A stretch of 64,000 bases of DNA from Microlunatus parietis. Lineage in GTDB: Bacteria > Actinomycetota > Actinomycetes > Propionibacteriales > Propionibacteriaceae. Under the pieces are notes generated by a model. The model worked only from the letters and a program-made list of their open reading frames with translations. It did no database searches and was not told where the DNA came from. Below, in pieces: positions 60,151 to 64,000 of the stretch. The stretch lies in assembly GCF_013407955.1 (NCBI RefSeq), contig NZ_JACCBU010000001.1, positions 2,232,001-2,296,000 of the forward strand, read 5' to 3'. Every line of letters begins with the position of its first letter. Within the stretch, counting starts at the first letter, position 1. Made by a program: the position numbers and the translations under genes.

Positions 60151-60832
60151 GTGAGCGCGGACCAGTCGGTTCGTTGGACGATCCGCGACCTGATCTCCGC
60201 GCCGAGGCTGACTCCCTACCTGACGGCCTGCGGCGGTGATCTGATGGACGCGCTACGGCTCTATGACTGGAATGTCCAGGTCAGTTCGGCCTTCCACGAG
60301 TCTCTGCAGTACGTGGAGGTCGGCCTCCGAAACGTCCTGGACTCTCACCTGACGGTCTGGGCCAGAGCGCGCGGCGCCAAATCCGCCTGGTACATCGATC
60401 CCGTCGTCCCCCTGACCCGCCCGACGCGTGACCGGGTTGCCGAGGCGCGAAGGAACGCCACACGAGCCGGACTGCCGGAGACCCACGGAAAGGTTGATCG
60501 CCGAACTTCCGCTCGGGTTCTGGTGGACTCTTCTCTCCGCCCAGTACAACCGCTCCCTCTGGCCCAGCTGCCTGCGACATGCCTTCGAAGGAAAGGTCCG
60601 CCGGCAGGCTCTGCACTCTGCGCTGGATATCTTTCGGCTCCTGCGCAACCGCATCGCGCACCACGAGCCGATCCACACACGCAGTCTCGTCGACGACTAT
60701 GCGTTGATCCGGGATACGGCCGGGAGGATCTCACCCATCCTCCGGCAGCGGATCGATTCGACCAGCCGGGTCGCGACAGTGCTGAAATCGCGTCCGATCC
60801 CGCCGGATCTCGGTGCCGACGCCTCCACCTGA
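60151..60832 (+). pseudogene. Frameshifted Abi-family (abortive-infection-like) gene
   Basis: The first frame, from GTG at 60151, gives LISAPRLTPYLTACGGDLMD, ALRLYDWNVQVSSAFHESLQ and VEVGLRNVLDSHL, a typical Abi_2-like N-terminus. It ends in ETHGKV at 60493-60495. One extra base moves the frame, and IAELPLGFWWTLLSAQYNRS, SLWPSCLRHAFEGKV and FRLLRNRIAHHEP follow. The RNRIAHHE segment fits a HEPN-type R-x4-H nuclease motif. It was probably a phage-defence gene and is now broken unless the shift is a sequencing error or is recoded. Confidence 0.75.
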
Positions 60833-60850
60833 ATGACCGCGGGGACAGGC

Positions 60851-61135
60851 TCAGGCGTCGGCGCGCTTGCGGCGGAGGTCGCTGATCAACAGGTAGGTGC
60901 CGAAGGCGGCGAGCAGGGCGCCGGCGCCGATCACGATCGGGCGGGCCACGGCGGCCTTGGAGATCCGGTCGGCATAGCTCTCCGCCTCGCTGCCATCAGC
61001 CTTGAGACAGACGCTGCCGGGCGCCATCGGCTCGCCGCGACAGGTCAGCGTCTCGCTCGCCCCGAGGGTGAACGGGTAGGCCATGATCAACAAGCCGACG
61101 ATGATCACCGCCACCTGAACGATCCGCTTTCTCAC
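60851..61135 (-). CDS. Small two-helix membrane protein, unknown function
   Basis: A 94-residue protein. Two membrane helices (VQVAVIIVGLLIMAYPFTLG and RPIVIGAGALLAAFGTYLLI) flank an external loop with two cysteines (TLTCRGEPMAPGSVCLKADG) that could form a disulfide. The GTG start overlaps the stop of gcvT. No known family is recognised. Confidence 0.78.
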   Translation of the reverse strand: MRKRIVQVAVIIVGLLIMAYPFTLGASETLTCRGEPMAPGSVCLKADGSEAESYADRISKAAVARPIVIGAGALLAAFGTYLLISDLRRKRADA

Positions 61136-62244
61136 GGCTCGCGGACCCCGGGGGTGACGAAGGGCGGCTTGGTGATCACGAATTCTTCGGTACGGCCACG
61201 GACGTCGACCCCGACCACGTCACCGTCGGCGTACTCGGTGTCGATCAAGGCCAGCCCGACCGGGGTCTTCAACGTGGGCGAGAACGTGGCCGACGTGACC
61301 GTACCGATCACCGCATCGTCCTTCACCACGTCCATGCCCGGCCGGGCCGGCCGCCGACCGGTCGCCTTCAGCCCGCGCAGCAGCCGGTCCGGACCCTGCT
61401 CCTTCAACGAGCGCAGGGCTTCCGCGCCGAAGAACGTCTCCTTCTTCCAGCCGACCGCCCAGCCGAGCCGCGCGTGCACCGGCGTGATCACCGGCGAGAT
61501 GTCCTGGCCGTGCAGCGGATAACCCATCTCGGTCCGCAGCGTGTCCCGGGCCCCCAGGCCGGCCGGCTGCAGCCCGTACGGTTCGCCGGCGGTGATCACC
61601 CGGTCCCACAGCGAGAGCGCCACCGCCGACGGAGCGACCAGCTCGTAGCCGCGCTCGCCGGTGTAGCCGGTCCGGCACACGGTGACCTCGGCGCCGTCAT
61701 GATCGGCGACCACGAAGGACATGTACGGATGCCCGGCCTCGAACCCGGCGTTGCGCAGCACCTCGTCCGAGTGCGGCCCCTGCACGGCGACCACGATGTA
61801 GTCCTGGTGCCGGCCGGTGACCATGATCCCTTCCGGAGCGGCCTCGGCGAGGATCCGTACCACCTCGGCACAGTTGGCCGCGTTGGGGATCAGGAAGACC
61901 TCGTCCGGCGACCGCAGGTAGGCGATGAGGTCGTCGACCACACCGCCGGATTCGTTGCAGAGCAAGGTGTACTGCGCCTTGCCCGGCGTGATCTTGGCCA
62001 GGTCGGCGGTCAGGCAGCGGTTCAGGAACTCGGCCGCGCCGGGGCCGGACACCGTGGCCTTGCCCAGGTGGCTGACGTCGAAGATGCCGACCGCGTCCCG
62101 CACCGCGGCGTGCTCGGCGAGCACTCCCGCGCCCGCGTACTCGATCGGCATCGTCCAGCCGCCGAACTCCGCGAACTTGGCGCCCAGCACGACATGCCGG
62201 TCGTGCAACGGCGATCGGGTCGGATCGAGTTCACCCCTGGTCAC
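61132..62244 (-). CDS. gcvT: Aminomethyltransferase, glycine cleavage T protein
   Basis: A 370-residue folate-binding enzyme that transfers the aminomethyl carbon from lipoyl-GcvH to tetrahydrofolate. The conserved start is SPLHDRHVVLGAKFAEFGGW, then FDVSHLGKATVSGPGAAEFL. Other landmarks are VCRTGYTGERGYELVAP, LGARDTLRTEMGYPLHGQDI and VGLALIDTEYADGDVVGVDV. The GTG start is leaderless (TAGGTT 6 nt upstream). It is divergent from pepA. Confidence 0.96.
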   Translation of the reverse strand: MTRGELDPTRSPLHDRHVVLGAKFAEFGGWTMPIEYAGAGVLAEHAAVRDAVGIFDVSHLGKATVSGPGAAEFLNRCLTADLAKITPGKAQYTLLCNESGGVVDDLIAYLRSPDEVFLIPNAANCAEVVRILAEAAPEGIMVTGRHQDYIVVAVQGPHSDEVLRNAGFEAGHPYMSFVVADHDGAEVTVCRTGYTGERGYELVAPSAVALSLWDRVITAGEPYGLQPAGLGARDTLRTEMGYPLHGQDISPVITPVHARLGWAVGWKKETFFGAEALRSLKEQGPDRLLRGLKATGRRPARPGMDVVKDDAVIGTVTSATFSPTLKTPVGLALIDTEYADGDVVGVDVRGRTEEFVITKPPFVTPGVREP

Positions 62245-62250
62245 GTCGCG

Positions 62251-62294
62251 AACCTACCGCACCGGCCCAGCGGATCCGGCCCCGACGGTAACCT
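62251..62294. promoter_or_regulatory. Divergent gcvT/pepA promoter region
   Basis: On the minus strand TAGGTT (62256-62251) is the leaderless -10 of gcvT. On the plus strand TAACCT (62289-62294) is a candidate -10 for pepA, which instead has a ribosome site (AAGGA). Confidence 0.5.
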
Positions 62295-62331
62295 GAGGCG
62301 AGCAGTTCTCCTGCCGACGAAAGGATTCACC

Positions 62332-63828
62332 TTGCCCGCCCCCACCCTGCCGTCGATCGACCTGGCCAAGACCCTGCCCCGAAGCTGCGACGTGCTGATC
62401 GTCGGGCTGGGCGGAGCGGGCGCGATCGCCGTACCGGAAGCGATCGAGCGGGCCCAGACGAAGCGGTACGGCGTCTCGGTGACCGATCTCGCCCGCTCCG
62501 TCGGCGCCAAGTCGGACGAGGGCAAGACCGCGATCCTGCCCGCCGCCGGTGACGGCCCGCGGTTGCTGATCATCGGTCTCGGCGACAGCGACCCGACGCC
62601 CGAGGGGTTGCGCAAGCTCGCCGGCGCCGCGGTCCGGCAGGCGGGTGGGCTGGCCGAGGAGGCGTCGCTGTCAATCGCGCTGGCGCTGCCGGCCGAGGAT
62701 CCCGAGACGTTGCAGGCGATCGCCGAGGGCGCACTGCTCGGCAGCTACCGCTACCAGCCGATCTCGAGCAAGGTCGCGACGGCCCAGATCGATCAACTGA
62801 CGGTGATCAACGACGCCAAGCTCACCGGCACCGGGCCGCTGCTGGACCGGGCCCGGACGATCGCCGCGGCCGTTGCGCAGGCCCGGGAGTGGGTCAACCT
62901 GCCGCCCAACCTGCTCTATCCGGACAGCCTGGCCGAGGACGCCCGGGCCCTGGTCCGGGATGCCCGGGTGACCGTCGAGGTGCTCGACGACAAGGCGCTG
63001 CAGAAGGGCGGCTACGGCGGGATCATGGCCGTCGGCGGCGGGTCGTCCCGGCCGCCCCGGCTGGTCCGGTACGGCTACACGCCGCGCGGCGCCAAGGCCC
63101 ACCTGGCCCTGGTCGGCAAGGGCATCACGTTCGACTCCGGCGGTCTGAACCTGAAGCCGGGCGACAGCATGTACACGATGAAGTCGGACATGGCCGGCGC
63201 CGCCGCCGTGCTCGCCGCCGTCTCCGCGATCGCGCGGCTCGGCCTGCGCGTCACCGTCACCGCGTACGCCGCGCTGGCCGAGAACCTGCCCTCGGACACG
63301 TCGTACCGGCCGTCCGACGTGCTCACGATGTACGGCGGCAAGACGGTCGAGAACGGCAACACCGACGCCGAGGGCCGCCTCGTGATGGCCGATGCGCTGG
63401 TCCGGGCCGGCGAGGACAAGCCGGACCTGATCGTCGACGTGGCCACCCTGACCGGCGCCTGCGTCGTCGCGCTGGGCAACCGGACCAGCGGCCTGATGGC
63501 CACCGACGACGAGACCGCGGACCGGGTGCTGGATGCCGCCGAGGCGGCCGGCGAATCCTTCTGGCAGTTGCCGATCCCGGCCGAGTTCCGGGCCAAGCTC
63601 GACTCGAAGGTGGCCGACCTGCGCTCGACCGCCACCGACCGGGCCGGCGGCGCGCTGACCGCCGCCGCGTTCCTCCGCGAGTTCGTCGCCGAGGGAGTCA
63701 GCTGGGCCCACCTGGACATCGCCGGCCCGTCGTTCAACAGCGGCGAGCCGTACGGTTACACGCCGGCCGGCGGCACCGGCGTGGCGGTCCGGACCTTGAT
63801 CGCGCTGGCGGAGGCGATGCAGGACTGA
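62332..63828 (+). CDS. pepA: Leucyl aminopeptidase, M17 family
   Basis: A 498-residue di-metal cytosolic exopeptidase that removes N-terminal residues from peptides. The metal and catalytic motifs are LALVGKGITFDSGGLNLKPG, MYTMKSDMAGAAAVLAAVSA and the family signature NTDAEGRLVMADAL, then DVATLTGACVVALG. The TTG at 62332 is chosen as start because AAGGA lies 6 nt upstream and the family N-terminus begins there; longer extensions are antisense to gcvT. Confidence 0.94.
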   Translation: MPAPTLPSIDLAKTLPRSCDVLIVGLGGAGAIAVPEAIERAQTKRYGVSVTDLARSVGAKSDEGKTAILPAAGDGPRLLIIGLGDSDPTPEGLRKLAGAAVRQAGGLAEEASLSIALALPAEDPETLQAIAEGALLGSYRYQPISSKVATAQIDQLTVINDAKLTGTGPLLDRARTIAAAVAQAREWVNLPPNLLYPDSLAEDARALVRDARVTVEVLDDKALQKGGYGGIMAVGGGSSRPPRLVRYGYTPRGAKAHLALVGKGITFDSGGLNLKPGDSMYTMKSDMAGAAAVLAAVSAIARLGLRVTVTAYAALAENLPSDTSYRPSDVLTMYGGKTVENGNTDAEGRLVMADALVRAGEDKPDLIVDVATLTGACVVALGNRTSGLMATDDETADRVLDAAEAAGESFWQLPIPAEFRAKLDSKVADLRSTATDRAGGALTAAAFLREFVAEGVSWAHLDIAGPSFNSGEPYGYTPAGGTGVAVRTLIALAEAMQD

Positions 63829-63958
63829 CCGTACGGCCGGCCGCAGGTTGAGCCGGTCCGCGCCAGTTCGTTGACATGGAACGGCGTGCCAGGTGTCATG
63901 GTGGCATCGCACGCCGGCCGTGTTTCCGCGGATCCGGCCAGCCTCGAGGGAGCCAGAG

Positions 63959-64000
63959 ATGCCGTTGCCCCGCCGTACCCTGCTGACCTCCATCGCCGTC
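63959..64000 (+). CDS. Start of a Tat-exported protein (cut by window end)
   Basis: Only 14 codons are visible, MPLPRRTLLTSIAV, which look like a twin-arginine signal peptide. GAGGGAG lies 6 nt before the ATG. A TTGACA at 63871-63876 may be its -35 element. Confidence 0.5.
   Translation, partial: MPLPRRTLLTSIAV

Noticed and set aside
61474..62331. In-frame 5' extension of pepA
   Set aside because: It is antisense to gcvT; the TTG at 62332 has a ribosome site and matches the family N-terminus.
1..64000. tRNA, rRNA, CRISPR or known riboswitch
   Set aside because: None was recognised by eye. A covariance-model scan would be needed to exclude small RNAs.

Overview
The window is very GC-rich and has almost no non-coding space. 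Its gene set points to an actinomycete: an aa3-type cytochrome oxidase operon ctaC-ctaD-ctaF, PspA with a PspA-associated partner, a DUF3043 protein, an F420/flavin LLM-class oxidoreductase, DUF222/HNH and IS110/IS30 elements. At least fifteen genes have an actinobacterial leaderless promoter, with a TANNNT box 6-8 nt before the ATG/GTG. A Propionibacteriales, Microlunatus-like soil organism is my best guess, but the sequence does not prove it.

Layout. 1-2632: MFS exporter, its PadR regulator and a SnoaL-like protein. 2770-4152: a complete IS30-family element. 4384-6412: LLM oxidoreductase, then a decayed tandem-GNAT gene and an XRE regulator followed by a gutted nucleotidyltransferase. 6431-9473: ctaCDF (minus). 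9654-11025: a cysteine-desulfurase-fold protein without the PLP lysine, followed by TusA. 11052-12803: VOC protein, divergent MarR regulator and a membrane protein. 12835-17910: nucleotidyltransferase, ErpA-type Fe-S protein, glycerate kinase, an IS110-family element and quinolinate synthase. 18027-23778: housekeeping and envelope genes (acidic membrane protein, PPOX-like protein, MscS-like protein, FprA-type reductase, PspA/PspAA, DUF3043).

23795-31662 is a carbohydrate region: a GntR/LacI-type regulator, an XRE/DUF2975 pair, then a cytosolic GH76, an ABC importer (two permeases plus a lipoprotein binding protein) and, divergently, a secreted GH76. Together these read as outside-in alpha-mannan use. 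31712-36263: aldo/keto reductase, SDR, GNAT, alpha/beta hydrolase, WYL regulator and a truncated gene. 36291-38886: an operon of PfkB kinase, an APH(6)-like phosphotransferase and a nucleotidyltransferase. 39006-40337: GH4 glycosidase. 40429-43339: secreted DUF1906/peptidoglycan-binding protein and a glycosyltransferase. 43365-46412: histidine kinase, response regulator and a frameshifted second histidine kinase. 46430-48216: frameshifted HNH gene with 120-bp tandem repeats. 48378-50371: FkbM methyltransferase and glycosyltransferase. 50368-56332: a LacI-controlled cluster (orphan binding lipoprotein, LacI, GH130, heparinase-II/III-like protein) headed by a perfect 18-bp operator. 56316-64000: an antitoxin with a gutted toxin, DUF1761, HxlR, hemerythrin, nucleotidyltransferase, NUDIX, a frameshifted Abi-family gene, GcvT, PepA and the start of a Tat-exported protein.

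The recurring theme is decay of defence-like and accessory genes. Three genes keep both ends but have lost their middles, four are frameshifted or truncated, and the neighbouring DNA-binding partners and autoregulatory operators are intact.
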